The notes: generated by a model from the sequence alone, not told the origin. 62,005 bases of DNA from DASSKF01 sp035690725 (GCA_035690725.1 DASSKF010000033.1:1-62005), one strand, 5' to 3'; numbered from the stretch's first letter, positions 37,258 to 45,878 are shown. Translations and numbers: made by a program.

Positions 37258-37905
37258 ATGGCCGTCTTCGCCCACGGACAGCTGCGCCTCTACCTGCTGG
37301 CGCTGCTCGACGACGGACCCCGCCACGGGTACGAGGTGATCCGCGCCCTCGAGGAGCGGTTCAACGGCCTCTACTCCCCCAGCGCCGGCACCGTCTACCC
37401 CCGCCTTGCCAAGCTGGAGGAGGAGGGACTCGTCGAGCGCACCGACGAGGGGCGCAAGGCCACCTACCGGATCACCGAGGCCGGCCGCCGGGAGGTCAGC
37501 GAGCGCCGGCTCGACCTGGTCGACCTGCAGCAGGACCTCGACCACACGGTGCGCCAGCTCGCCGCTGACGTCCGCCAGCGGGTCCACGGCAGCGCCAGTG
37601 ACCTGCGGGCGGAGCTCAAGCAGGCGGCCAAGGAGGCCCGCCGCACGGCCAGCCCGGCCGGCACCCAGCACGGCGCCCAGTGGGGCCGTTACGGGTCGTA
37701 TGCCGCAAGCAACAGCTCCGGCGCCGGCTCCGGTTCCGCCCCCAGCGGCTCGGTGCACGACGTCGAGGCCGCCATCAACGCCTTCCGCTACGACGTCCGG
37801 GACGCGATCCGCCGGATCAGCTCCGACGAGGACAAGCGCCGGGAGGTCATCGCCATCCTGTCCGACACAGCCCGAAGGATCCGAGATGTTCTTCAGAAGC
37901 CGTAG
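37258..37905 (+). CDS. PadR-family transcriptional regulator
   Basis: A 215-residue regulator: an N-terminal winged helix (about 5-85; LYLLALLDDGPRHGYEVIRAL, SAGTVYPRLAKLEEEGLV) then a helical C-terminal region (about 95-130) and an additional tail with a Ser/Gly linker and a helix (about 165-212). It probably controls its own operon through the palindromes at 36286-36353; the inducer is unknown. The four-base gap to the DUF4097 gene implies cotranscription. Confidence 0.9.
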   Translation: MAVFAHGQLRLYLLALLDDGPRHGYEVIRALEERFNGLYSPSAGTVYPRLAKLEEEGLVERTDEGRKATYRITEAGRREVSERRLDLVDLQQDLDHTVRQLAADVRQRVHGSASDLRAELKQAAKEARRTASPAGTQHGAQWGRYGSYAASNSSGAGSGSAPSGSVHDVEAAINAFRYDVRDAIRRISSDEDKRREVIAILSDTARRIRDVLQKP

Positions 37906-38011
37906 CCCCCGCCACTCCGCCCGTGAGGTCCGGCCCCGCCAGCGGATGTCCGCCCGCGAGATGCGCGAGCAGCAGGCGCGCCTGCTCGACGTCTACATGC
38001 ACCTGCGCTGA
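37886..38011 (+). CDS. Small basic protein overlapping padR
   Basis: A 41-residue Arg-rich peptide (MFFRSRSPRHSAREV..., ending LLDVYMHLR) whose start lies inside the 3' end of padR in another frame, 17 bases before the padR stop ends. AAGGA stands six to seven bases before the ATG, so it is likely translated as the third gene of the padR operon. No known family recognised. Confidence 0.6.
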   Translation: MFFRSRSPRHSAREVRPRQRMSAREMREQQARLLDVYMHLR

Positions 38012-38013
38012 GA

Positions 38014-38982
38014 TCAGCCGGTCGTCAGGACGACCTTGCCGAACAGCTCGCCGGCGGCCATCTTCGCCAGGCCCTCCCGCGCGTTGCCGAGCGGCAGCAC
38101 CGAGTCGACCACCGGCTCGATGCGCCGCTCGGTGACGAAGCGCACCAGGCGCTCCAGCTCCCCCCGGGTGCCCATGGTCGAGCCGACCACCCGCAGCTGG
38201 GTGAAGAAGACCCGGTTGATCTCCATCCGGCCCGGGTCACCGGAGGTGGCCCCGGCCACCACGACCGTCCCACCCGGCTTGAGCGCCTTCATCGAGTGCG
38301 ACCAGGTGGCCGCACCCACGGTCTCCAGCACCGCGTCCACCCGCTCGGGCAGCCGCGCCCCCGACTCGAAGGAACGCTCGGCGCCGAGCTCGACGGCCCG
38401 CTGCCCCTTGGCCTCGTCGCGGCTGGTGACCCACATCCGCAGCCCGGCGGCCGCGCCGAGCTGCACGGCCGCGGTCGCCACGCCGCCACCAGCGCCCTGC
38501 ACCAGCACCGAGGCCCCCGGCGTCACCGCGGCGTTCACGAACAGCATCCTGTATGCCGTGAGCCAGCTGGTCGGCAGGCAGGCGGCGTGCTGCCAGGACA
38601 GCTCCGCCGGCTTCGGCACGAGGTTGCGGGTCGGGACCGCGACCCGCTCGGCGAGCGTGCCGGCATACCGCTCCGAGAGCAGGGTGCGGCGCGGGTCGAG
38701 CGTCTCGTCGCCCATCCAGCCCTCGCTGGGCACGACGGAGTGCACGACCACCTCGTTGCCGTCCTCGTCGACGCCCGCCGCGTCGCAGCCGAGGACCATC
38801 GGGAGCCGGTCGGCAGGCAGGCCGACGCCCTGCAGCGAGAACAGGTCGTGGTGGTTGAGCGCGGCCGCCTTGACGGTGACGACCGACCAGCCGGGACCGG
38901 TTTCCGGCTCGGGCTGCTCCCCGACCTCGAGGCCGGAGAGCGGGTCATCGGCGGACTGGCTGGCGGCGTAGGCTGCACGCAT
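38014..38982 (-). CDS. Zinc-independent MDR alcohol dehydrogenase/quinone oxidoreductase-like protein
   Basis: A 322-residue medium-chain dehydrogenase/reductase: GroES-like N-terminal half (ALNHHDLFSLQG, PMVLGCDAAG) and Rossmann half with the NADPH loop VLVQGAGGGVATAA. The four-cysteine structural zinc site is absent, as in quinone-oxidoreductase-type members. Substrate unknown. TAGGCT ends six bases upstream of the ATG without a ribosome-binding site, so the transcript is probably leaderless. It is convergent with the padR operon. Confidence 0.88.
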   Translation of the reverse strand: MRAAYAASQSADDPLSGLEVGEQPEPETGPGWSVVTVKAAALNHHDLFSLQGVGLPADRLPMVLGCDAAGVDEDGNEVVVHSVVPSEGWMGDETLDPRRTLLSERYAGTLAERVAVPTRNLVPKPAELSWQHAACLPTSWLTAYRMLFVNAAVTPGASVLVQGAGGGVATAAVQLGAAAGLRMWVTSRDEAKGQRAVELGAERSFESGARLPERVDAVLETVGAATWSHSMKALKPGGTVVVAGATSGDPGRMEINRVFFTQLRVVGSTMGTRGELERLVRFVTERRIEPVVDSVLPLGNAREGLAKMAAGELFGKVVLTTG

Positions 38983-39003
38983 CGCTCGAGCCTAGCCCAG
39001 CCG

Positions 39004-39747
39004 CTACAGGCGGCCGGACTTCACCACGCGGCTGAGGAACTGCCGGGTGCGCTCCTCGCGGGGGTTCTCGAAGACCTGCTCCGGCGGGCCGTTCTCGCAG
39101 ATCTGACCCTTGTCGAGGAAGCACACCTGGCTGGCGACCTCCTTGGCGAACCCCATCTCGTGCGTCGCCAGGAGCATCGTGAGACCGCCGTGCGCCAGCT
39201 CGCGGACGATCTCCAACACGTCCCCGACGAGCTCCGGGTCGAGCGCCGCGGTGATCTCGTCCAGGAGCATCACCCGCGGCTCCATCGCCAGCGCCCGCAC
39301 GATCGCCACGCGCTGCTGCTGACCGCCGGAGAGGCTGTCCGGGAAGGCATTCGCCTTGTCCTGCATCCCGACCGACGCCAACAGCGTCAACGCCTTCTCC
39401 TGCGCCACGTTCTTGCGCACCCCGGCCACTCGGGTCGGGGCGAGCATCACGTTCTCGAGGACGGACATGTGCGGGAACAGGTTGTAGCTCTGGAACACGA
39501 TGCCGACGTCGCGCCGCAGCTTGTTGAGGTCGACGCCGGCACCGGTGACGGTGTCACCGTCGATGTGGATCTCGCCGCCGTTCACCTGCTCGAGCTGGTT
39601 CACGCAGCGCAGCAGCGTGGACTTGCCGGAGCCGGAGGCGCCGATCAGGCAGACCACCTCGTGCCGTTCGACGTTGAGCGTGACCCCTTTGAGGACCTCG
39701 TTGTGGCCGAACGACTTGTGGACGTCGGCGATCTCCAGGAATGGCAC
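39004..39747 (-). CDS. Polar amino-acid ABC transporter ATP-binding protein
   Basis: A 247-residue ATPase of the GlnQ/HisP group: Walker A GASGSGKSTL, Q-loop GIVFQSYNLFPHMSVLENVML, signature LSGGQQQRVAIVRAL, Walker B VMLLDEITAALDP and H-loop ATHEMGFAKEVA. The GTG at 39747, four bases after the permease stop, gives the normal length; an ATG at 39780 overlapping the permease is possible. It is last in the binding protein-permease-ATPase operon. Confidence 0.9.
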   Translation of the reverse strand: MPFLEIADVHKSFGHNEVLKGVTLNVERHEVVCLIGASGSGKSTLLRCVNQLEQVNGGEIHIDGDTVTGAGVDLNKLRRDVGIVFQSYNLFPHMSVLENVMLAPTRVAGVRKNVAQEKALTLLASVGMQDKANAFPDSLSGGQQQRVAIVRALAMEPRVMLLDEITAALDPELVGDVLEIVRELAHGGLTMLLATHEMGFAKEVASQVCFLDKGQICENGPPEQVFENPREERTRQFLSRVVKSGRL

Positions 39748-39751
39748 GGCG

Positions 39752-40849
39752 CTAGCCCCCCGCTCGCTTGGCGGCGTCACGCCTGATCAGGTGGTCGACG
39801 AAGCGTGCCTGCGGAATCGTGATGATGATGAAGAACACGGCTGCCAGGGTGACCGGTGCCAGCGTGAACAGCTTGCTCTCCCAGAACTTCGTGACCTGCA
39901 GGACCTCCGGAACTGCGGCGACCGACAGCAACGCGGTGTCCTTCTGCAGGCTGATGAAGTCGTTCATCAGCGGAGGGACCATCCGCCGCACGGCCTGGGG
40001 CACCAGCACTGCGCGCAGCGTCTGGGCGTAGCTGAGGCCGAGGGACCGAGCGGCCGCGGTCTGGCTGGGGTGGATGGAGGCCAGCCCCGCACGGTAGACC
40101 TCGGCCACGTAGGCGGAGTACGTCAAGGTCAGCGCGACGACGCCAAGGTAGGCCGTGTTCCACGTCGCGGTGAAGCTGAATGCCAGGGGAAGACCGAAGG
40201 CCACCAACAGCACCGTCACGATCGCCGGCACCGCTCGGAACACGTCGCAGTACACCGTCGCGATGAGCCGGAGGGGGGCTCCGGCGCGACCGGGCAGCAG
40301 GCGCATGACCGCCAGGACCAGGCCGAAGACCAGCACCAGCGCGAAGGAGACGAAGGCCACCCAGATGTTGATCCAGAAGCCCTGGATGGCCTCGGCGAAG
40401 GACTGCTCCCACGCGTCCGTGCGGAAGAACGTCTCCGCGACCGCGCCCTTGTTGGTCAGCGCCAGCAGCAGCAGGCCGGCCACGATGATGGCGGCAGCGC
40501 CGTAGCCCACGCCGATCGTGGCGTCCTCGCGGCCACGGGCGGCAGCCCGCCGCGCCGGTACCAGCTCGTTGTTGGCGAGCAGCCGGTGGCGCTTGCTCCC
40601 GCCGGCGAAGCCCCGGAACGTCGGCCAGAACGGGTAGAGCGAGGCCAGCACGAGGATGACCGCCACGACGGTGGCGATGGGGCCGCCGTGGTTGTAGTCG
40701 CGCAGCTGCGCGACGGCGTAGAGCATCATCGCGAGGGCGACCAGGTCGACGAGCAAGGCGATCGCAGCGATGCCCGTCACACGCTGGGGCTGGCTCGGCG
40801 GCGGAGCCGGGAGGAGCGTGCCCTCCTCGACGACGTCTGGCGTGCTCAT
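39752..40849 (-). CDS. Polar amino-acid ABC transporter permease
   Basis: A 365-residue permease, longer than usual. The C-terminal half is the HisM/GlnP-type domain (TM segments from about residue 145, with the EAA loop YRAGLASIHPSQTAAARSLGL). The N-terminal ~110 residues add two or three more membrane helices and a cytoplasmic loop rich in Arg, an extension seen in a subset of actinobacterial permeases. It serves as a homodimer with the ATPase and the lipoprotein encoded alongside. Confidence 0.88.
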   Translation of the reverse strand: MSTPDVVEEGTLLPAPPPSQPQRVTGIAAIALLVDLVALAMMLYAVAQLRDYNHGGPIATVVAVILVLASLYPFWPTFRGFAGGSKRHRLLANNELVPARRAAARGREDATIGVGYGAAAIIVAGLLLLALTNKGAVAETFFRTDAWEQSFAEAIQGFWINIWVAFVSFALVLVFGLVLAVMRLLPGRAGAPLRLIATVYCDVFRAVPAIVTVLLVAFGLPLAFSFTATWNTAYLGVVALTLTYSAYVAEVYRAGLASIHPSQTAAARSLGLSYAQTLRAVLVPQAVRRMVPPLMNDFISLQKDTALLSVAAVPEVLQVTKFWESKLFTLAPVTLAAVFFIIITIPQARFVDHLIRRDAAKRAGG

Positions 40850-40883
40850 CGAGCACACCAGACGTCAGTCACGGTATGAGGAA

Positions 40884-41777
40884 TCACTTGACCTGCCAGA
40901 TCGGCACGGACGCCGGGTCACCGCCGAACGCCGGGCCGAGGTAGGTCTTCGACAGCTTGTCGAGGGTGCCGTCGTTCTTCAAGGTCTTGATCCCCTTGTC
41001 GAACTCCTTCTCGTTGGCCGAACCCTTGGGGTAGATCGCCCCGTAGTGCTCACCGGTCTTGTACTGCCCGGGGACCTCCAGCTTGTCGCCGGTCTGCTTC
41101 GCCTCGGCCAGCACGATCGCCGTGTCGAGGAAGGCGGCGTCGACCTGCCCGGACAGCACGCCCTGGTACAGCGTCTGCGAGTCCGGGTAGATGCGCGTCG
41201 TCTTGCACTTCAGCTTGTCCTTCAGGAAGGGCACCGAGGTGGTTCCGGAGTAGGCGGCGCATCGCTTGCTGGTGATGTTGTCGGCCGTGATCCCGGCGTC
41301 CTTCTTGGTCAGGACACCGATGTTGGAGTCGTAGTACGGAGCGGAGAAGTCGACCACCTTGGCGCGCTCCGGGGTGATCGAGATCTCCGCGAGGGCGAGG
41401 TCGAAGTCGTGGGTGTGGCCGGCGACCAGCTGGTCGAACGACACGTTCTTGACCACCAGCTTGGACAGGCCCGCCATGTTGGCCAGGTTCGCGGCCATGC
41501 AGTACTCGTATCCGTCCTTGATGGATTCGGCGGTGGTGCCGTTCCACCAGCCCTGGGCCGGCAGGGTCGTCTCGACGGTCAACGTATCGGCGACGGCCGG
41601 GTCGATCTTGATGGTGTTCGCCTTGCTGGTGACCTTGCAGTTCCCGTAGTCACCGCCCGAACCGCCCGACGAGCCGGATCCGGAGCCACCTGCGGAGTTG
41701 GATCCGCCACCGCAGGCCGTGAGGGAGGCGCCGAGGGCCACCGCGCTCACGAGCCCCAGAATGCGCTTCAACGTCAT
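40884..41777 (-). CDS. Amino-acid ABC transporter substrate-binding lipoprotein
   Basis: A 297-residue family-3 solute-binding protein. The signal peptide ends in the lipobox LTAC with a Gly/Ser-rich tether after Cys. Features of the family include AEISITPERAKVVDFSAPYYDS, the amino-acid pocket loop, and the second lobe with SGQVDAAFLDT. Two extra cysteine pairs may form disulfides. Ligand cannot be predicted. Its ATG follows GGAAG and a consensus promoter lies at 41822-41850. First gene of the importer operon. Confidence 0.9.
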   Translation of the reverse strand: MTLKRILGLVSAVALGASLTACGGGSNSAGGSGSGSSGGSGGDYGNCKVTSKANTIKIDPAVADTLTVETTLPAQGWWNGTTAESIKDGYEYCMAANLANMAGLSKLVVKNVSFDQLVAGHTHDFDLALAEISITPERAKVVDFSAPYYDSNIGVLTKKDAGITADNITSKRCAAYSGTTSVPFLKDKLKCKTTRIYPDSQTLYQGVLSGQVDAAFLDTAIVLAEAKQTGDKLEVPGQYKTGEHYGAIYPKGSANEKEFDKGIKTLKNDGTLDKLSKTYLGPAFGGDPASVPIWQVK

Positions 41778-41821
41778 GTCGTGGTCTTCCTTCCGGTGGA
41801 CGTGCCGAGCGGGCCGCAAGA

Positions 41822-41850
41822 ACAGTTGCCTGCTTCCGGCGTGCTGTCAA
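41822..41850 (-). promoter_or_regulatory. Sigma-70 type promoter of the amino-acid importer operon
   Basis: Reading on the minus strand, TTGACA (41850-41845), 17 bp, then AACTGT (41827-41822), about 40 bases upstream of the binding-protein ATG. A perfect -35 hexamer at ideal spacing is rare in this GC-rich window. Confidence 0.7.
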
Positions 41851-41907
41851 GGATAGGAGCGGCGCGCCCTCTGTGCGCTGATTCCGGTCGATCGACCGAG
41901 ACCGTTG

Positions 41908-43536
41908 TCAGGATGAGACATTCACGTCAGCCTGCGCGGCGCGGCTCTCCTCCTCCAGGTGAAGCAGCGTCGGGCGGTCGGCGGTGAAGGCCTGCTCGAC
42001 CGCCGCGGTGAGGCCGGCCGGTGACTCGACGACCCGGCCGTGGCAGCCCATCGCCCGTGCCGCGGCCGGGAAGTCGACGCCGCTGAGCCGGACGGAGTGG
42101 ACCGGGTCACCGCGGTCGGCCATCTCGTTGCGGATCTCACCGAAGCCGCCGTTGTCGACGACCACGACGGGCAGGGACAGGCCGAGGGCCGCAGCGGTGG
42201 CGAGCTCGGGCAGGGTGAACATGGCGCCCCCGTCGCCGAGCAGCGCCAGCACGCGGGGCCGCCCCGGGCTCAGTGCCGCCCCGATCGCGGCCGGCAGCCC
42301 GAAGCCGAGCGTGCCGCCGCCGGTCGGACAGAGCAGCCCGGCCGCCCGGTGCACCCGCAAGCCGCTGAGCAGCCCGTAGTAGCAGGCCATGGTGCTGTCG
42401 CCGACGACCACTGTGCCGTCGCCCACCGTCGGGGACAGCGCCTCCACGAGCGCGCGCCACGGCGCGCCCTCGACGGCGGCGTCGACCGCCAGTGCCGCGC
42501 GTGCCGTCGCAGCCCGCTCGAGGCCGCCGGGGCGCCCGACCGGCTCGTCCCGGGTCTCCATCGCGGCGAGCAGCTGCCCCAGCACCGTCCCCGCGTCCCC
42601 CACGACGCGGACTTCGGGGTCGGCGTTGGTGCATATCGAGGTCGTATCGATGTCGATGCGAACCAGCTTGCCCTCCAAGGGAATCGGCCCGTTCCACAGA
42701 TCGGAGGGGGCCAGTTCCGTGCCGACGGCGAGGACCACGTCGGAGTCCTCCACCAGTGCCCGTACTGCCGATTGGTGGAGCCCGGCGCCCACGGACAGGG
42801 GATGCCCCTCGTCGAGGACGCCCTTTCCGTTGGCGGTCGTGACGACTGGTGCCCCCAGCCACTCGGCGACAGCTCGGACCTGCCGGGCAGCGCCGCGTGC
42901 GCCGCCACCGACGACCATGCTCGGGCGCTGCGCCGCCCGCAGTCGGGCTCTCGCCGTGGCGATCGCGTCCTCGCTCGCGGTGGCCGCCGCCGGCTCGATG
43001 GCGGCGACCGGCGGGGCTTCGCCGACGACATCCAGCAGGTCGAGGGGAACCTCGATGTGCACCGGTCTCGGCCGGCCGGTCCGCATCGCGGCGAAGGCGT
43101 AGGCGACTGCGCGCGGGATCTCGGCGACGCTCGTCACCCGGTGGCTGTAGGCGACCAGTGCCTCCAGCACCGCCTGCTGGTTCTTGACCTCGTGCAGCTC
43201 GCCGTTGCCGCGGCCGGGGTGGGTGAGCGGCATCCCGGGAGAGATGAAGAGCACCGGCACCGAGTCCGACCACGCCTGCGCTGCGGACGCCGCCGCGTTG
43301 AGGATCGCGGGCCCGGTCGTCGTGAGGCAGACTCCGGGCCTGCCGGACACGCGCGCGTAGCCGTCGGCGGCGTAACCGGCACCCTGCTCGTGGCGCGTCG
43401 GCACGGTCCGGATCGACGACGTCGCCAAGGCGGCGAAGACGGCCAGGTTGTGGGTGCCCGGGATGCCGAAGACCGTGTCGACATCGTGGGTCTCCAGCGC
43501 CGCGACGAGAGCCGCTCCCCCGGTGGGCCGTGTCAT
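41908..43536 (-). CDS. ThDP-dependent 2-oxoacid enzyme (acetolactate synthase-like)
   Basis: A 542-residue member of the acetohydroxyacid synthase/oxoacid decarboxylase superfamily. The catalytic Glu is in TRHEQGAGYAADGYARV, ThDP/Mg binding is in GDGGAMFTLPELATAAAL, and the middle domain lacks an evident FAD signature. Context (amino-acid importer, amino-acid dehydrogenase) and the pattern LHEVKNQQ resemble 2-oxoacid decarboxylases acting on amino-acid-derived keto acids, such as 5-guanidino-2-oxopentanoate decarboxylase, rather than biosynthetic IlvB. The ATG at 43536 has GAGGGAGC upstream and a consensus promoter at 43566-43594. Confidence 0.82.
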   Translation of the reverse strand: MTRPTGGAALVAALETHDVDTVFGIPGTHNLAVFAALATSSIRTVPTRHEQGAGYAADGYARVSGRPGVCLTTTGPAILNAAASAAQAWSDSVPVLFISPGMPLTHPGRGNGELHEVKNQQAVLEALVAYSHRVTSVAEIPRAVAYAFAAMRTGRPRPVHIEVPLDLLDVVGEAPPVAAIEPAAATASEDAIATARARLRAAQRPSMVVGGGARGAARQVRAVAEWLGAPVVTTANGKGVLDEGHPLSVGAGLHQSAVRALVEDSDVVLAVGTELAPSDLWNGPIPLEGKLVRIDIDTTSICTNADPEVRVVGDAGTVLGQLLAAMETRDEPVGRPGGLERAATARAALAVDAAVEGAPWRALVEALSPTVGDGTVVVGDSTMACYYGLLSGLRVHRAAGLLCPTGGGTLGFGLPAAIGAALSPGRPRVLALLGDGGAMFTLPELATAAALGLSLPVVVVDNGGFGEIRNEMADRGDPVHSVRLSGVDFPAAARAMGCHGRVVESPAGLTAAVEQAFTADRPTLLHLEEESRAAQADVNVSS

Positions 43537-43565
43537 CCGTGCTCCCTCGTCGAACGGTGGGCACG

Positions 43566-43594
43566 ATGCTTCGGTCACGGGGGCCGGCTGTCAA
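43566..43594 (-). promoter_or_regulatory. Sigma-70 type promoter of the ThDP enzyme gene
   Basis: TTGACA (43594-43589), 17 bp, AAGCAT (43571-43566) on the minus strand, 30 bases upstream of the ATG. The -35 hexamer is next to the TGATC-GCC-GATCA palindrome. Confidence 0.7.
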
Positions 43595-43595
43595 G

Positions 43596-43608
43596 TGATC
43601 GCCGATCA
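43596..43608. promoter_or_regulatory. Operator-like palindrome between divergent promoters
   Basis: TGATC-GCC-GATCA, a perfect 5-bp inverted repeat between the -35 of the ThDP enzyme gene and the -10 of the divergent dehydrogenase gene. Placement suits coordinated repression or activation of both. The regulator is not encoded nearby. Confidence 0.5.
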
Positions 43609-43629
43609 ACGGTGACCTACGCTCGTGCC

Positions 43630-44865
43630 GTGAGGTCCACCGTGCCCGGCTCCGCGCCCGCCCTCGCTGAGGTGCAGCCCACGACGGCGACCCCCCACCT
43701 GCAGGTCATCTGGACCGACCCGGTGACCGGACGGCACGGATACGTCGTCCTCGATCGGCTCGTTCGGGGGGTCGCGAGCGGCGGGCTGCGAATGCGGGCC
43801 GGGTGCACCCTCGCCGAGGTGCAGGGGCTCGCGGCAGGGATGACCCGCAAGGAGGCGCTGCACTACCTCCCGACGAACAAGTACGTGCCCCTGGGCGGGG
43901 CCAAGGGCGGGATCGACTGTGCACCCGAGGACCCGGGCTCGCAGGCCATGCTGGTGCGGTTCCTCGACGGCGTCCGCGCGATCGTGGAGCACCACTGGAC
44001 CACGGGCGAGGACCTCGGCCTGCGCCAGGACGCCATCGACGACGCGATCGACCGGATCGGCCTGACCAGCTCGATCCAGGCGGTCTATCCGCTGCTCGAC
44101 GCGCCGGACGAGGCCCGTCGCCGGCTGGCGGACGCGTTCGCCATCAGGGTCGACGGAGTGTGCCTGTCCGAGCTCGTGGGCGGGCTCGGCGTGGCCGAGT
44201 CGGCGCTCACCGCACTGGAGTACCGGGGCGTCGCCCCCACCCGGTCCCGCGCCGTGGTCCAGGGTTTCGGATCCATGGGCGGCGCGACCGCCCGCTACCT
44301 GGCCCGAGCCGGGGTCACCGTCGTGGGCCTGGCTGATGTGCACGGCACCCTCGTGAACCCCGACGGACTCGACGTGGAGCGCCTGCTCCTCAGCCGCGAC
44401 CCCCTGGGCGGGATCGACCGGACCCAGCTCGGTGCCGGGGACCGGGTCCTCGGGAGGGACGACTGGCTCGGCGTGGACGGCGACGTCCTGGTCCCCGCGG
44501 CCGTGTCCTACTGCATCACGCCGGCCAACCAGTCCCGCATCCGCGCCCGGTTCGTCATCGAGGCCGCCAACATGCCCACGCTCCCCGATGCCGAGCGCGA
44601 GCTGCGCGAGCGCGGCGTGGAGGTGATCCCGGACTTCGTGGCCAACTCCGCCACCAACGCGTGGTGGTGGTGGACCCTGTTCGGTGACATCGCCGCCGAC
44701 GCCGGTGAGGCGGAGACCAAGGTGCGCCACTCGATGCGCGACCTGGTGGGCCGGCTCCTCGAGGTCGCGGACGGGCGGCAGGCGACGCCCCGGTCGGCCG
44801 CCCAGGGCGTCGTGGACCAGAACCTCGCCGCGATCGACGCACGCTACCCCGCCGCCCGGTCCTGA
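43630..44865 (+). CDS. Glu/Leu/Phe/Val-type dehydrogenase
   Basis: A 411-residue amino-acid dehydrogenase, oxidatively deaminating an amino acid to its 2-oxoacid with NAD(P)+. Family marks are LGGAKGGIDC with its catalytic lysine, TTGEDLGLRQDAIDD and the Rossmann loop VVQGFGSMGGATARYL. I prefer the GTG at 43630: TACGCT ends six bases before it and there is no ribosome-binding site, as in leaderless genes; a GTG at 43612 is an in-frame alternative. It is divergent from the ThDP enzyme gene; product and substrate flow between the two is plausible. Substrate choice among Glu, Leu and others is unresolved. Confidence 0.88.
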   Translation: MRSTVPGSAPALAEVQPTTATPHLQVIWTDPVTGRHGYVVLDRLVRGVASGGLRMRAGCTLAEVQGLAAGMTRKEALHYLPTNKYVPLGGAKGGIDCAPEDPGSQAMLVRFLDGVRAIVEHHWTTGEDLGLRQDAIDDAIDRIGLTSSIQAVYPLLDAPDEARRRLADAFAIRVDGVCLSELVGGLGVAESALTALEYRGVAPTRSRAVVQGFGSMGGATARYLARAGVTVVGLADVHGTLVNPDGLDVERLLLSRDPLGGIDRTQLGAGDRVLGRDDWLGVDGDVLVPAAVSYCITPANQSRIRARFVIEAANMPTLPDAERELRERGVEVIPDFVANSATNAWWWWTLFGDIAADAGEAETKVRHSMRDLVGRLLEVADGRQATPRSAAQGVVDQNLAAIDARYPAARS

Positions 44866-44870
44866 GCAGG

Positions 44871-45215
44871 ATGACGACCCGCCGGCGCAGCCTCGGGCTC
44901 GCGGTCGTCCGCGGCCGCTCGATGGAACCGACCCTGCTCGAGGGCGACCGGCTGCTCGTGCTGTATGCCGTGCCGCCGCGCCGTGGCGGGCTCGCCCTCG
45001 TCCGGCTTCCGGACGGTCCGGACGGTCCACGGCCGCTCGCCGTCAAGCGGGTGCACCGACGCGAGGCGGACGGCTGGTGGGTCGAGGGCGACAACCTCGG
45101 TGCCGGTGTGGACTCGTGGACCGTCGGCACGCTCCCCGACAGCGGGATGGTGGCCCGCGTCCTGCTGCGACTGCCCCGACGGGGCCGTCTCGCGAGGGGC
45201 GGACGCCGGGAGTAG
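44871..45215 (+). CDS. sodX: S26-type peptidase for NiSOD maturation (SodX-like)
   Basis: A 114-residue signal-peptidase-like protein with nucleophile Ser17 in GRSMEPTL and general-base Lys59 in PLAVKRVH. It has no membrane anchor, so it acts in the cytoplasm. Immediately followed by sodN, it fits the nickel-type superoxide dismutase maturation protease that removes the NiSOD leader to expose His1. Here it lies upstream of sodN rather than downstream as in Streptomyces, and only five bases after the dehydrogenase stop. Confidence 0.85.
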   Translation: MTTRRRSLGLAVVRGRSMEPTLLEGDRLLVLYAVPPRRGGLALVRLPDGPDGPRPLAVKRVHRREADGWWVEGDNLGAGVDSWTVGTLPDSGMVARVLLRLPRRGRLARGGRRE

Positions 45216-45317
45216 GTTGGGCCGCGTTACCCACTGCGCAGCAGTTGCTTGCGGCGACGTCGCAGGAGCCGCGACACGGATCTGCGGAGTCCTGAGTCAA
45301 CGAGAAGGGATGAGGAG

Positions 45318-45722
45318 ATGTTCTCTCGCCTGTTCGCCCCGACCGTCGAGGTCAGTGCCCACTGCGACCTGCCGTGTGGTGTCTACGACCCGGCGCAGGC
45401 CCGCATCGAGGCGGAGTCGGTCAAGCAGATCATGGTCAAGGCCCAGGACAACGACGACCCGGAGTTCCGGATGCGGGCCACGATCATCAAGGAGCAGCGC
45501 TCCGAGCTGGTCAAGCACCACCTCTGGGTGCTGTGGACCGACTACTTCAAGCCGCCGCACTTCGAGAAGTACCCGCACCTGCACACGCTGGTCAACGAGG
45601 CGACCAAGCTCGCCGGCGCCAGCGGCACCAAGGGCAGCTTCGACGTGAGCGTGGCCGACCAGCTGCTCGGCAAGATCGAGGAGATCGCGACGATCTTCGC
45701 CGAGACCAAGCAGGCCTCCTGA
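45318..45722 (+). CDS. sodN: Nickel superoxide dismutase precursor
   Basis: Detoxifies superoxide with nickel. The 134-residue precursor has a 14-residue leader (MFSRLFAPTVEVSA) followed by the nickel hook HCDLPCGVYDP, giving His1, Cys2 and Cys6 after cleavage between residues 14 and 15. The rest is the four-helix bundle of NiSOD, of normal length. A 102-base gap separates it from sodX, so it may have its own promoter; I see no clear Nur box. A strong hairpin follows. Confidence 0.96.
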   Translation: MFSRLFAPTVEVSAHCDLPCGVYDPAQARIEAESVKQIMVKAQDNDDPEFRMRATIIKEQRSELVKHHLWVLWTDYFKPPHFEKYPHLHTLVNEATKLAGASGTKGSFDVSVADQLLGKIEEIATIFAETKQAS

Positions 45723-45743
45723 CGCCTCCCTGACGCCCCACCC

Positions 45744-45777
45744 GGCGCCCGCCGCACCACCCGGTGCGGCGGGCGCC
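45744..45777 (+). terminator. Strong hairpin after sodN
   Basis: GGCGCCCGCCGCACC-ACCC-GGTGCGGCGGGCGCC, a perfect 15-bp GC-rich stem, 21 bases after the sodN stop. No T-run follows. Confidence 0.75.
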
Positions 45778-45878
45778 GTCGTGTGTCGCTCCCTCCACGG
45801 CAGCGGTCGACAGGAGTAACTTCGCCTGTTGCCCGGGTCGCGATCACTGCGACCCCGATCTGCCGGGAGGTCATCCCC

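Noticed and set aside
45216..45317. Nur box controlling sodN
   Set aside because: ACTGC-GCA-GCAGT and other small palindromes are present, but none fits the Nur consensus well.
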